Assembly (NCBI GenBank): GCA_004558185.1
Contig: SFDP01000002.1
Location: 30,629-94,628, forward strand
Length of the DNA: 64,000 nt
Source: Lachnospiraceae bacterium
Lineage (GTDB): Bacteria; Bacillota; Clostridia; Lachnospirales; Lachnospiraceae
Reading direction: 5' to 3'
A model generated the notes under the pieces. The model did not search any database and was not told the origin of the DNA. It saw only the letters and a list, made by a program, of their open reading frames with translations. The position numbers and the translations under genes were made by a program. This document shows, piece after piece, positions 51,764 to 60,576 of this stretch (positions are counted from its first letter, which is position 1; the number at the start of each line of letters is the position of its first letter).

Positions 51764-53518
51764 ATGAAGAAAATCAAAAATTTTATTAAGCAGATGCAAT
51801 ATATTTTCGAGCGAAGACAAAAGCTGCAGCTACTATTTGTCCTGTTCATCGTCATTTTTACTACCTTCGTGGAGCTGTTGGGGGTAACCGCAATTTTACC
51901 TTTGATAGAGGTGATGATGAACGAGAACAGTATTAATGAAACCCCCTATCTGAATATGCTGTACCGACTGGGAGGATTCGGGAATAGCACCAATTTTTTA
52001 ATTTTTTTAGCGGTAGTATTAATTGTCATTTACTGGATTAAAAATTTCCTTGTGGCCGTTTCCTATAATTTACAGTACAAATTTACCTTCAGCAATCAAA
52101 AGCGAATGGCCTATAAGCTGCTGGAATGCTATCTTAGCCAGCCCTATTTTTTTCATCTTTCTCACAGCAGTGCAGAGCTGATCAGAAGCATCAATACAGA
52201 TATTGTCATGATGTTTCAGGGAATTCTTGCGCTCCTTCAGTTCTTTGCGGAGATATTGGTCTGCCTTGTACTGGGCAGCTTCCTCTTCTATACGGATCCG
52301 CAAATTACGATTATTATTGTAATTGCCCTGCTGCTCTTTGTCGTTTTGTTTACGAAGAAAATCAAATCCTATCTTAGCTACATAGGAGAAGAAGACCGGA
52401 AATTTTCCATGGGAATCGTAAAGTGGCTGCAGCAATCCTTTGGCGGGTTAAAGGAAACCAAGATTATGCACAGGGAAAAGTTCTTTTTAGGAAAATTTGA
52501 GGAACAATACAGTCAGTGGGCCGATTTGGAAAAGATTTACCGTAATCTTCAGATGATTCCCAAGCCGATTATGGAAACGCTGTCGATTACTGCATTAATG
52601 ATTGCCATTATCCTGAAATTATTGAGCGGAACCCAGATGTCCTCATTTATGACGACCATATCGGTTTTTGCAATCGCAGCCTTCAGATTACTGCCCTCTT
52701 TTAACAGAATAACCGGCTATGTCAGCGTAATCATCTTTAATTTTCCTGCCTTTGAAGCGGTTTATCAGGATTTGAAAAGAGTGGATGAGCTGTTGGGAAC
52801 AAGCTATCTGACCACTCAGGATGCCAAGGAAGCTCTTCCCCTTAGAGAAAAAATTCAGATTCGCAATCTTTCCTATAAATATCCTGAGGGAGAAGATTAT
52901 GTATTGAGAGACGTGAACATCAGTATACCAAAAAACAAGTCAATAGCCCTTGTGGGACCCTCCGGGGCAGGAAAAACAACGCTTGCAGATCTGATTTTGG
53001 GAGTACTTGAGCCAACCAAAGGAAATATTCTGATTGATGAAGCAGATGCCTTTACCCATCTTACCGCATGGCAGAAAAATGTTGGCTATATTCCCCAGAC
53101 CATCTATTTAATGGATGATACGATTCGCAACAATATTATCTATGGTGCCGAGGCAGCAGATGAGGAACGATTGATGAAAGCAGTGGAAGAGGCACAGCTA
53201 AAGGAGTTTATTGAATCTCTGAGTGAGGGATTGGATACAGAAGTGGGAGAGAGAGGTATCCGCCTGTCAGGAGGGCAGCGCCAGCGTATAGGTATTGCCA
53301 GGGCTTTGTACAGCAATCCTGAGGTACTGGTATTGGATGAGGCTACCTCTGCATTGGATAATGAAACAGAAAAAGCGGTGATGGATGCCATTGATTCACT
53401 GTCCGGATCCAAAACCCTTATCATCATCGCCCACAGACTTACAACGGTAGAAAACTGTGATATCAAATATGAGGTGAAAAACGGCGGGGTCAATCCGGTT
53501 CAACCGGACAAGCATTAA
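51764..53518 (+). CDS. PglK-like ABC flippase, copy 2
   Basis: This 584-residue half-transporter has a six-helix membrane domain (FVELLGVTAILPLIEVMM) and a nucleotide-binding domain with Walker A GPSGAGKTT, NVGYIPQTIYLMDDTIRNNI, signature SGGQRQRIGIARAL and Walker B VLVLDEATSALD. It is a paralogue of the protein at 22867. AGGGGATATTGTCC precedes the ATG; TTG at 51758 is a weaker start. Two ABC flippases plus a Wzx imply more than one exported unit. Confidence 0.88.
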   Translation: MKKIKNFIKQMQYIFERRQKLQLLFVLFIVIFTTFVELLGVTAILPLIEVMMNENSINETPYLNMLYRLGGFGNSTNFLIFLAVVLIVIYWIKNFLVAVSYNLQYKFTFSNQKRMAYKLLECYLSQPYFFHLSHSSAELIRSINTDIVMMFQGILALLQFFAEILVCLVLGSFLFYTDPQITIIIVIALLLFVVLFTKKIKSYLSYIGEEDRKFSMGIVKWLQQSFGGLKETKIMHREKFFLGKFEEQYSQWADLEKIYRNLQMIPKPIMETLSITALMIAIILKLLSGTQMSSFMTTISVFAIAAFRLLPSFNRITGYVSVIIFNFPAFEAVYQDLKRVDELLGTSYLTTQDAKEALPLREKIQIRNLSYKYPEGEDYVLRDVNISIPKNKSIALVGPSGAGKTTLADLILGVLEPTKGNILIDEADAFTHLTAWQKNVGYIPQTIYLMDDTIRNNIIYGAEAADEERLMKAVEEAQLKEFIESLSEGLDTEVGERGIRLSGGQRQRIGIARALYSNPEVLVLDEATSALDNETEKAVMDAIDSLSGSKTLIIIAHRLTTVENCDIKYEVKNGGVNPVQPDKH

Positions 53519-53539
53519 TTGGAGAAGAAGGTTGATAAA

Positions 53540-53662
53540 ATGCTTCACGATGGAGGAAGGTTGAAAGAATTAGATTCTTTCAATCCGGGATTCCGGCTGA
53601 TGCACAAAGTTTCTGTGATTAAAATGCTGCCAAAGCAGCAGAATGAGAGGAAAAATGAATAA
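53540..53662 (+). CDS. Possible 40-codon small ORF or gene-tail relic across the 90-bp repeat
   Basis: An ATG at 53540 (AGAAGG upstream) or a TTG at 53561 (GGAGGAAGG upstream) opens a frame reading LKELDSFNPGFRLMHKVSV and on through MLPKQQNERKNE to TAA, overlapping the next ATG at 53655. Copy A (37681) reads the same way with five amino-acid changes in this stretch. It could be a coupled leader peptide or, more likely, the tail of a lost gene. Confidence 0.25.
   Translation: MLHDGGRLKELDSFNPGFRLMHKVSVIKMLPKQQNERKNE
53561..53650 (+). repeat. 90-bp leader repeat, copy B, containing family 1 element copy 5
   Basis: It matches 37681-37770 at 83 of 90 positions. Stems GAAAGAAT/ATTCTTTC, CCGG/CCGG (C to T changes turn G-C into G-T pairs) and GCTGC-CAAA-GCAGC (53626-53639) are kept. 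AGAATGAGAGG then serves the ATG at 53655. Confidence 0.9.
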
Positions 53663-54644
53663 AAAGAATAAGTGGCTGTTTTATGAAAAACGCTATCAAT
53701 TCAGAGAACTGTATTTTCATAAGATTCTCAGAAGACATATCTGTGAAAAATATCTGAATATTGATCCGGTGCTTCCCTTCTATGCGAACAAATGGGTAAT
53801 GAATCAAAAGAAAACGAACCAGTATATTTTTGATCAGCTCATGGCAGGGCAGCCTTTTATGGCAGCAAGATTTGGAAATACGGAATTATCGGTGATGACC
53901 AGTGTATTAAAACGGCGACTGTTTGGCAATACACCGGAGATCAGTGCAGCCTTTGATGAATGGTTCCATAATCTGGGAGAATTATCAGGCTTTTTTCCGG
54001 ATAATCCGGCACTGGCAGAGGAGTTTACAGATTTAATGCTGAAATCCTGCAAATATGTGGATATATTGGCCATGTATCATTGCAGGCTGGATGATTATAT
54101 TATTACAGAATATATGCCGGGTATTAAACTTACCTTCTTGAACCATATTGAGCCATGGAGGAGCAAGAAGCCATGGACAAGGGCCTTGAAGGGCAAAAAG
54201 GTTTTGGTGATTCACCCCTTTGTGGAGTCCATCAGAGAACAATATGGAAAACGAAAGCTACTTTTTTCAGATGAGAACGTTTTGCCTGAATTTGAATTGA
54301 AAACCTTAAAAGCTGTTCAGACTATTGCAGGAGAGAAGGATGAGCGATTTGAAACCTGGTTTGATGCGCTGGAATATATGGTCCAGGAGGCATTAAAAAT
54401 TGACTTTGATGTAGCAGTCCTTGGCTGTGGGGCATATGGATTTCCACTGGCAGCAAGGCTGAAGGGTGAGGGAAAACAGGCGATCCACATGGGTGGAGTG
54501 ACCCAGATTCTGTTTGGAATTAAAGGAAGACGTTGGGTAGACAACCCCAGATGTGGGGTGAAGTTTAATGATGCCTGGATATATCCAAAAGAGAGTGAAA
54601 CCCCAAGTAATTGTAACGTTGTTGAAAATCATTGCTATTGGTAG
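53655..54644 (+). CDS. GT-D-fold-like glycosyltransferase (DUF1792-related)
   Basis: This 329-residue protein has FMAARFGNTELSVM, resembling the RxGDGE-type motif of GT-D enzymes such as DUF1792 proteins, LAMYHCRLDD, KKVLVIHPFVESIREQY and DVAVLGCGAYGFPLAARL, with GKQAIHMGGVTQILFG near the end. GT-D enzymes act in serine-rich protein glycosylation and capsule loci. The canonical DxE of that family is only partly present (NTE), so activity is uncertain. GAGAGG of the junction element sets the start. Confidence 0.65.
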   Translation: MNKKNKWLFYEKRYQFRELYFHKILRRHICEKYLNIDPVLPFYANKWVMNQKKTNQYIFDQLMAGQPFMAARFGNTELSVMTSVLKRRLFGNTPEISAAFDEWFHNLGELSGFFPDNPALAEEFTDLMLKSCKYVDILAMYHCRLDDYIITEYMPGIKLTFLNHIEPWRSKKPWTRALKGKKVLVIHPFVESIREQYGKRKLLFSDENVLPEFELKTLKAVQTIAGEKDERFETWFDALEYMVQEALKIDFDVAVLGCGAYGFPLAARLKGEGKQAIHMGGVTQILFGIKGRRWVDNPRCGVKFNDAWIYPKESETPSNCNVVENHCYW

Positions 54645-54656
54645 GAAAAGGAATGG

Positions 54657-55655
54657 GTGCATATGAATATTGACTGCAGGTTATCTGCCCTGATCAGAAA
54701 AATAGAGAAACATTATCATCGGGAAAACTTACCGGGCAGTAAGTATCTTATCATAAAGCGAGAATGTGAGAATTCGGGTCTGGGTCTGTTTGCCTATTAT
54801 GTCACCATGCTTGCTCAGATAGAATATGCCTTGAGAAATGGTATGATACCGGTAATTGATATGAAAAACTATGCAAATACTTTTCATCAGAATGGAGAGG
54901 TGGGAAAGGTCAACACCTGGGAGTTGTTTTTTGAGCAGCCCTGTGGCGTTACGCTGGAGGAGGCTCTGCGATCAGGAAAATCCAGATATGTATGGGAGGA
55001 TATCCCAGCGTATCACCCTAATGACAGTCTGGATTTTTTATACCATGAGAAAATCGTTTCCTATTACCACTTAGTTGCAAAGCAGTATATTCGTTTTCAG
55101 CCTCATGTCCTGAAGGTTCTTCAGGAAAAAGAAAAAGAGATCCTGGGAGAAAGCCGCTTGAAAAAGCAGCGTATTTTAGGGGTATTGGCAAGGGGAACCG
55201 ATTATACGGGCTTACGCCCATATTATAATCCCATACAGCCTGATTGGAAGCTGCTGGAGGAAACAATTAATCAATATTGTGACCGATACCATTGTGAGAA
55301 AATTTATCTTGCAACAGAGGATACGGATGTATTGGAGCATTTTATTCATTTATATGGGGACAGGCTCTTATATACAGATCAAAAAAGGGTCAATAAGGTG
55401 ACCACCTATCTGTATGAAAACGAAGAATTTATTGGTCGGGATCCTTTTGAGAGAGGAGTCGAGTATCTGACCTCCATCTATATCCTGACCAAATGTAATG
55501 GATTGGTGGCAGGACGAACAACAGGAACAGTAGGAGCCTGCATTATGGCAGATCAGTATGAATTTCGCCATATTTTTTCCCTTGGAAGATATGGAATAGA
55601 AGACAGGATGCTGTTAAACAAGGAGAGTGGATGGTTAAAAACGGATGAAGAATAA
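54657..55655 (+). CDS. Fucosyltransferase-like protein (NodZ/O-FucT superfamily)
   Basis: This 332-residue protein has GLGLFAYYVTMLAQIEYALRN (the G-L-G-N-like loop), VLARGTDYTGLRP (the HxRRxD-like GDP-sugar site), KIYLATEDTDVLEHF and VAGRTTGTVGACIM, in the order seen in NodZ/GT23-related fucosyltransferases. A fucose or related deoxyhexose transfer is probable. GTG at 54657 or ATG at 54663 could start it; AAAGG suits the GTG by spacing. It overlaps the YfhO gene by 11 bases. Confidence 0.7.
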   Translation: MHMNIDCRLSALIRKIEKHYHRENLPGSKYLIIKRECENSGLGLFAYYVTMLAQIEYALRNGMIPVIDMKNYANTFHQNGEVGKVNTWELFFEQPCGVTLEEALRSGKSRYVWEDIPAYHPNDSLDFLYHEKIVSYYHLVAKQYIRFQPHVLKVLQEKEKEILGESRLKKQRILGVLARGTDYTGLRPYYNPIQPDWKLLEETINQYCDRYHCEKIYLATEDTDVLEHFIHLYGDRLLYTDQKRVNKVTTYLYENEEFIGRDPFERGVEYLTSIYILTKCNGLVAGRTTGTVGACIMADQYEFRHIFSLGRYGIEDRMLLNKESGWLKTDEE

Positions 55656-58197
55656 CAGGAGCGGCAGGCTCGATTACAGACTTGTGCATATGGGGTTATA
55701 TGTGCTGTTTATTATTTTTGCAAATCTAATGCTGTTTAGCGGTTTTGATATGATGAAGTGGGATATCATGGATGCGCATTATCCTAACAGTATGTTCTTG
55801 GCAAATGCACTTCATGATGGCATACTGCCACTGTGGAATCCACTGTTTAGCTATGGGCTTCCGCACTATGCCAATGTAGGTATGCCCGTTTATTATCCAA
55901 CAACCGTTTTCTTTGCATTATTTGGATATCGTCTATGGATGGTTGCGGCTGAATATAGCCTGCACCTTTTGATTGCCTGTTTCGGAATGAATCGTTACAT
56001 AGCATTCTCACTACAGGAAAGAGAGGATAGTGCTTCCAGCCGGAGAATAGCGTTGTTTACCGGACTTTTATATGGTTTTTCAGGCCTGTTTGTCGGCAAT
56101 GCTCAGCACATTATGATTATCATCAGTGCAGCCTGGCTTCCTTATGTCCTTTTATATGTTAGAAAATATTTTCTGCTGGGCGGTAAAAAATATCTCCTCT
56201 TTGCGGCAGCTTTTTCAGGCCTGAGCCTGCAGGGAGGATACCCGGAAGTATGGATAGGAATGCTCATTATTCTTATCCCCTATAGCTTGATGTGCTCCAG
56301 AGAAGGAAAGGGGATAAAAAAGCTGTGGGATGTAGGTAAGGCATATATGCTGTATGGAATAATGCTGTTTTTAGCCTCGGCCATAATTGTAATCCCCACC
56401 TTGCAGCTTATGAACTATATGCCCAGATTAAAAGGAAGTGGTGAGATTAGCCTGGCTTCCTATGACTGGCACTTGTTTTTATCCGCCATAATACCGGGCT
56501 TTGGGTCATTTTTGGCAGAGCGGACCATTGATGTCAGTATGCTCAGTGCTTACACAGGCATTTTTACTTTTGGACTTCTGGGAGTTATTTTACTCAGTAA
56601 ATGGAATAGAAAGAAAATATACCTACTGGGGATGTGCCTGTTTGCCATATTGATGATGTTAGGGAACCATACCCCGGTACATCCTCTTTTTCAACGGTAT
56701 GTTCCTTTGTTCGGCAGCTTGAGGTTTCCCTCTTTATGGCGTATATTCCTAAGTATTTTTCTGCTTGAGCTTAGTGCAGAGATCTGGTATGAAATCTTGA
56801 AGGGGAACAAAAAGATAATCCGGTATTCGGTAGTGTCATTTTTTTCTCTTGCCATTATTCTGTTATGTGCTAAAGCTGTGATAGATTTATTGGTCGATCA
56901 AGGGGTTTTAACACAGGCAGGGGGAGTGTATAATAGCTGCATTATTGTGTCTGTACTTTTCATTGTAATGGCTGCAGTCATTCTGGTATTTAACCGGGGG
57001 CGAATAGGTAAAGAAGGGATCAGCATGGTCATTACCTGTCTGATTTTTCTTGAGGTCTTTATAGTATATCGAATAGAGGCTCCGATCACCATATCCTACC
57101 TGGAGGTGAATCAGGATATTAGAGCGGCAAAGGAACTGAAAGAAACGGCTGACTGGTATAATTTACGCAACCATGAACGAATTTACAGTACAGACTATCG
57201 GCAGTCACTTAGGGGAAGTAACTTTGGAAACAGCGGAAATACCAGAGACATTGTGACTATGAATGAATTATCTGAAGAAGGCTATGCACAGGTAAAGCTG
57301 GATTTTATTCAGGCATATAAGACAACTCCCAATCGTTTTGTTATCCAGGGAAATCCTGTACTATATTTTACGGATAATGTAGTTGATGCAGATGAAATGA
57401 CTCTGGAAGATTGGCTGAAGGACTGGGGAGTCGACAGCAAACAGATTTATGTGGAAAACAGCAGGGAAGAGATAAATCCCCAGGATCAGACAGAGGATGT
57501 TCTGCAGCCGGCAGATGCAGAAACGATAGAAGAGGTCAGGCTGAATATTGACTGGAATGGAGAAATGGGCTGCGTTGAACATGAATTTGACCAAAGAGGT
57601 GGAACGCAGCGTAATAGTAAATGGAAAATCTATTTTGATGACGAGGACATTAGAGGGCGGGAAATCGACCTGAACTTTTTCCTTGAAGATAACCAAAGCG
57701 TTCCCATGAAAATGAAAATTACAAATTTATATCAGGATGAAAAGGGAATATATATCCTGGGGCATTTTCCTTCTTATGAAACCTACAGACGAATAGAGTT
57801 TACCTTCTCTCAAAAGACGAGGGTAAAGGCCTTTGAATATGTAGTGAGTAAAAATGAGCAGGTCTCAGAGGAAATAGATATTGAAGAGTTTTCTCCCAAT
57901 AGAATCAGATTAAGCTATGGGGCAGAAAAGGCAGGATATCTGGTCACCTTGCAAAGTGATTATCCGGGTTGGAAAGCCTATGTCAATGGAGAAAAACGAG
58001 AGATGGTAAGGGTCAATGGCGCCTTTCGAGGGCTGTATTTGGAAGAGGGAGAGCAGGAAATTGAATTTGTATTCTTTCCGGTTGACTTTTATCTGGGCCT
58101 GTTCATCTCGGGAATATTTTATTTTTATGTGCTATTCATCGTATTAAAAGATTTGTTAAAATTTCTTCCGGGTATGGAGATAAGAAAGAAAAGGTAA
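55645..58197 (+). CDS. YfhO family membrane protein (GT-C glycosyltransferase)
   Basis: This 850-residue protein has the YfhO pattern: an early acidic loop KWDIMDAHYPNSMFLANAL, DGILPLWNPLFSYG, about 12 membrane segments, then a large soluble region (residues about 490-800) with LQSDYPGWKAYVNGEKREMV near its end and a final helix. In three-component systems YfhO-like proteins transfer sugars from undecaprenyl phosphate to wall polymers outside the membrane, partnered by a CsbB/GtrB-type enzyme, which is encoded next. No GtcA-type small flippase is visible. Confidence 0.9.
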   Translation: MKNNRSGRLDYRLVHMGLYVLFIIFANLMLFSGFDMMKWDIMDAHYPNSMFLANALHDGILPLWNPLFSYGLPHYANVGMPVYYPTTVFFALFGYRLWMVAAEYSLHLLIACFGMNRYIAFSLQEREDSASSRRIALFTGLLYGFSGLFVGNAQHIMIIISAAWLPYVLLYVRKYFLLGGKKYLLFAAAFSGLSLQGGYPEVWIGMLIILIPYSLMCSREGKGIKKLWDVGKAYMLYGIMLFLASAIIVIPTLQLMNYMPRLKGSGEISLASYDWHLFLSAIIPGFGSFLAERTIDVSMLSAYTGIFTFGLLGVILLSKWNRKKIYLLGMCLFAILMMLGNHTPVHPLFQRYVPLFGSLRFPSLWRIFLSIFLLELSAEIWYEILKGNKKIIRYSVVSFFSLAIILLCAKAVIDLLVDQGVLTQAGGVYNSCIIVSVLFIVMAAVILVFNRGRIGKEGISMVITCLIFLEVFIVYRIEAPITISYLEVNQDIRAAKELKETADWYNLRNHERIYSTDYRQSLRGSNFGNSGNTRDIVTMNELSEEGYAQVKLDFIQAYKTTPNRFVIQGNPVLYFTDNVVDADEMTLEDWLKDWGVDSKQIYVENSREEINPQDQTEDVLQPADAETIEEVRLNIDWNGEMGCVEHEFDQRGGTQRNSKWKIYFDDEDIRGREIDLNFFLEDNQSVPMKMKITNLYQDEKGIYILGHFPSYETYRRIEFTFSQKTRVKAFEYVVSKNEQVSEEIDIEEFSPNRIRLSYGAEKAGYLVTLQSDYPGWKAYVNGEKREMVRVNGAFRGLYLEEGEQEIEFVFFPVDFYLGLFISGIFYFYVLFIVLKDLLKFLPGMEIRKKR

Positions 58198-59166
58198 ATG
58201 ATCATGCGTAAGCTGAATAAGCTGTCAATTATTATTCCTGTGTATTATAATGAGGATAATTTGCATCCCCTATATCAGGATTTAAAGGAAAAAGTATTTG
58301 AAAGGGTGGACTATGATTATGAGTTGATTCTGGTGAATGATGGTTCTGCTGATAGAAGCTATGAAATAATTTGTGAGCTGGCTAATCAGGATGAGCGAGT
58401 AAGAGGAATTAGTCTGTCCAGGAACTTTGGTTCACATTCAGCAATTCTTTGTGGGTTGGCAGAGTGTACGGGGGACTGCGCAGTAGTGAAGGCGGCAGAT
58501 TTACAGGAACCCTCAGAGCTTATTCATGATATGGTCAAAGCCTGGGAGGAAGGAAATAATGTGGTTTTAGCAGTCCGCGCCGACAGACAGGAGGGGGCTT
58601 CACAAACCCTGTTTGCCAATCTCTATTATGGGATGGTGAGAAAGTTTGCACTGCCTAATATGCCTAAGGGGGGCTTTGACGTTTATTTAGCGGACCGAAA
58701 AGTGATAGAGGTGCTAAAGAATTTAGATGAACGAAACAGTGCATTGACCGGACAGATATTATGGAGTGGGTTCAAGACAGCCAAGGTATATTACACTCGT
58801 TTGGCGAGGGAAATCGGAAAGAGCCGTTGGACACTGGCAAAGAAGGTAAGATTAGTAGCAGATACGCTTTTTAGCTTTTCGTCGTTGCCGATCACCATAG
58901 TGTCATTAATTGGTGTTCTGTCTTTTTGGGGAGCATTGGTTTGGGCTATAATCGTACTGGTTTGTAAGCTGATGGGGAGCATTGATGTCTCAGGCTGGAC
59001 AACACTTTTTATTTTCAATCTGTTTAGCTTTGGGATGATTATGTTGACTTTGGGAATTTTGGGAAATTATCTGTGGAGGAGCTTTGATGCCAGCAGAAAC
59101 AGACCCACCTATATTATTGAAAGCACTACGGATGAAAAGGAGAAAAATATTTATGAACAGAATTAA
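58198..59166 (+). CDS. Polyprenyl-phosphate glycosyltransferase (GtrB/CsbB-like, GT2)
   Basis: This 322-residue protein has a GT2 domain (KLSIIIPVYYNEDNLHPLYQ, LVNDGSADRSYEII, LSRNFGSHSAILCGL, KAADLQEPSELI) and two C-terminal membrane helices, the CsbB/GtrB plan. It makes undecaprenyl-phosphate-sugar on the cytoplasmic face, the donor for GT-C enzymes. It abuts YfhO upstream and another GT-C-like gene downstream. ATGs at 58198 and 58204 are both possible. Confidence 0.92.
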   Translation: MIMRKLNKLSIIIPVYYNEDNLHPLYQDLKEKVFERVDYDYELILVNDGSADRSYEIICELANQDERVRGISLSRNFGSHSAILCGLAECTGDCAVVKAADLQEPSELIHDMVKAWEEGNNVVLAVRADRQEGASQTLFANLYYGMVRKFALPNMPKGGFDVYLADRKVIEVLKNLDERNSALTGQILWSGFKTAKVYYTRLAREIGKSRWTLAKKVRLVADTLFSFSSLPITIVSLIGVLSFWGALVWAIIVLVCKLMGSIDVSGWTTLFIFNLFSFGMIMLTLGILGNYLWRSFDASRNRPTYIIESTTDEKEKNIYEQN

Positions 59167-60562
59167 TCTAAAGAAGGAAATAGTGCAAATCATATTTTTC
59201 TTTCTTCTGTCAATAGGCTGCCAGATACTTCTGAATCCAGACGGACAGGCATATTGGGATTCAGATAACTATTTACAGCTATCTCAGAGCTTTTGGAAAG
59301 AAGATGGGTTTTCGCTGTTCAATTTCACGGATGGAGTCAGAGGAGTCTGGTTTCCTTTGATTCTCGCTCCCTTTATCAAATTGAGCAGGGAATGGGGGTG
59401 GAGAATACTGTCGGCATTGATGGCAGTATTTTTCATATGTTATTTCCCTCAGACTATTTTAAATATTCGTGAAGATATCGGCTTTCTATTTAGAAAAAGG
59501 CTTGCACTTTTTCTCCTCATTTGCATATTTTGGTCGGGGATTTTTCTCTATCCCTTGTCGGATGGTGTTGCCCTTGTTTTTCTTGTCCTGGGTATCTGGT
59601 TTATCTTCAAAGATAAGATATGGGGCTATTTAATTGGAGGAGCATTCTTCTATCTATCCTATAATACTCGAACGATTTACTTATTGCCATTATTATTTTT
59701 TGTTATTGGATATGGAGGGCTGAGGCTCGTGCAGAAGAAGTATTCTCAGTGCCTTTCTTTCTTAGTTTGTGTAGGCATAAGTATGCTGATCATTACTCCC
59801 ATACCTCAGATAATCGTCAACTTAAATTGTTACGATGTGTTCTCTCCCAAAGTGATAACCAAAGAAGGGTATAGTAGCGGTCTTTTTTCCTGGCAGTTGG
59901 CTGAGGGACTAAGGCATTCAGAATATGAGACCTATATAGGGGACATGGAGATCTATCCGGATCCGGGAATTCAGTTTGTGGACAAAGTAGGTGAAAGCTT
60001 ATTAAACAGAGAGGAATTGAATCCTGGTGAAATGTCGATGAAGGACGTAATAAAAATGGTTCTTAAATATCCCTTTGAGATTATGGGAATTTATATGCGC
60101 CACTTGATCAATATGCTGAATCCTGTGTGGGGAGAAGTCTACATAAAAAATATTCACAAAACGAAAATCTACTTGTCAGTCATAAACTATTGTCTGATGT
60201 TTACTGTAGTATGCTATGGTGTACTCAAGATTTCAAGGGGAAAACAAATATCCCTTTCTGCAAAACAGTTTATGGGAGAGAAGGGGGAGAGGTGTTTACT
60301 TTGGAGCACAATACTCATTCCGTGTATAGGAATTCTTCCAGGGTGTGTGGAACAGAGATTTTTCTTTGGAGCTTATATGCTGATGTATATTTTTCTTCTT
60401 TTTTCCATGGGTAAAGATGGTTTTTTTAATCTGAGTATGCATTGGAAAAAAAGGCCGATGTACTATGCTGCATTGTTTATTATTGGCTTTGCTCTGCTTA
60501 GCGCAGTATGGGGGAACACTTATGCAAATACAGAGCATGGAATATGGATTAGCTTATGGTAA
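59153..60562 (+). CDS. GT-C-like membrane protein (GT39-like)
   Basis: This 469-residue multi-spanning protein has an early acidic loop, NPDGQAYWDSDNYLQLSQSF, consistent with the catalytic loop of GT-C mannosyltransferase-like enzymes, and about 10-11 membrane segments. With the GtrB-like gene directly upstream it likely transfers a sugar from undecaprenyl phosphate. AAGGAG eight bases before the ATG at 59153 sets the start, overlapping the previous gene by 14 bases. The acceptor is unknown. Confidence 0.72.
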   Translation: MNRINLKKEIVQIIFFFLLSIGCQILLNPDGQAYWDSDNYLQLSQSFWKEDGFSLFNFTDGVRGVWFPLILAPFIKLSREWGWRILSALMAVFFICYFPQTILNIREDIGFLFRKRLALFLLICIFWSGIFLYPLSDGVALVFLVLGIWFIFKDKIWGYLIGGAFFYLSYNTRTIYLLPLLFFVIGYGGLRLVQKKYSQCLSFLVCVGISMLIITPIPQIIVNLNCYDVFSPKVITKEGYSSGLFSWQLAEGLRHSEYETYIGDMEIYPDPGIQFVDKVGESLLNREELNPGEMSMKDVIKMVLKYPFEIMGIYMRHLINMLNPVWGEVYIKNIHKTKIYLSVINYCLMFTVVCYGVLKISRGKQISLSAKQFMGEKGERCLLWSTILIPCIGILPGCVEQRFFFGAYMLMYIFLLFSMGKDGFFNLSMHWKKRPMYYAALFIIGFALLSAVWGNTYANTEHGIWISLW

Positions 60563-60576
60563 AGAAGGATAAGATA

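Noticed and set aside
1576..53650. Family 1 hairpins as rho-independent terminators
   Set aside because: Each is followed by AGAATGAGAGG and a start codon rather than a T run.
37681..53650. 90-bp repeats as integron attC sites or phase-variation inverted repeats
   Set aside because: No integrase or recombinase gene is present, the repeats are in direct orientation, and no attC core sites are visible.
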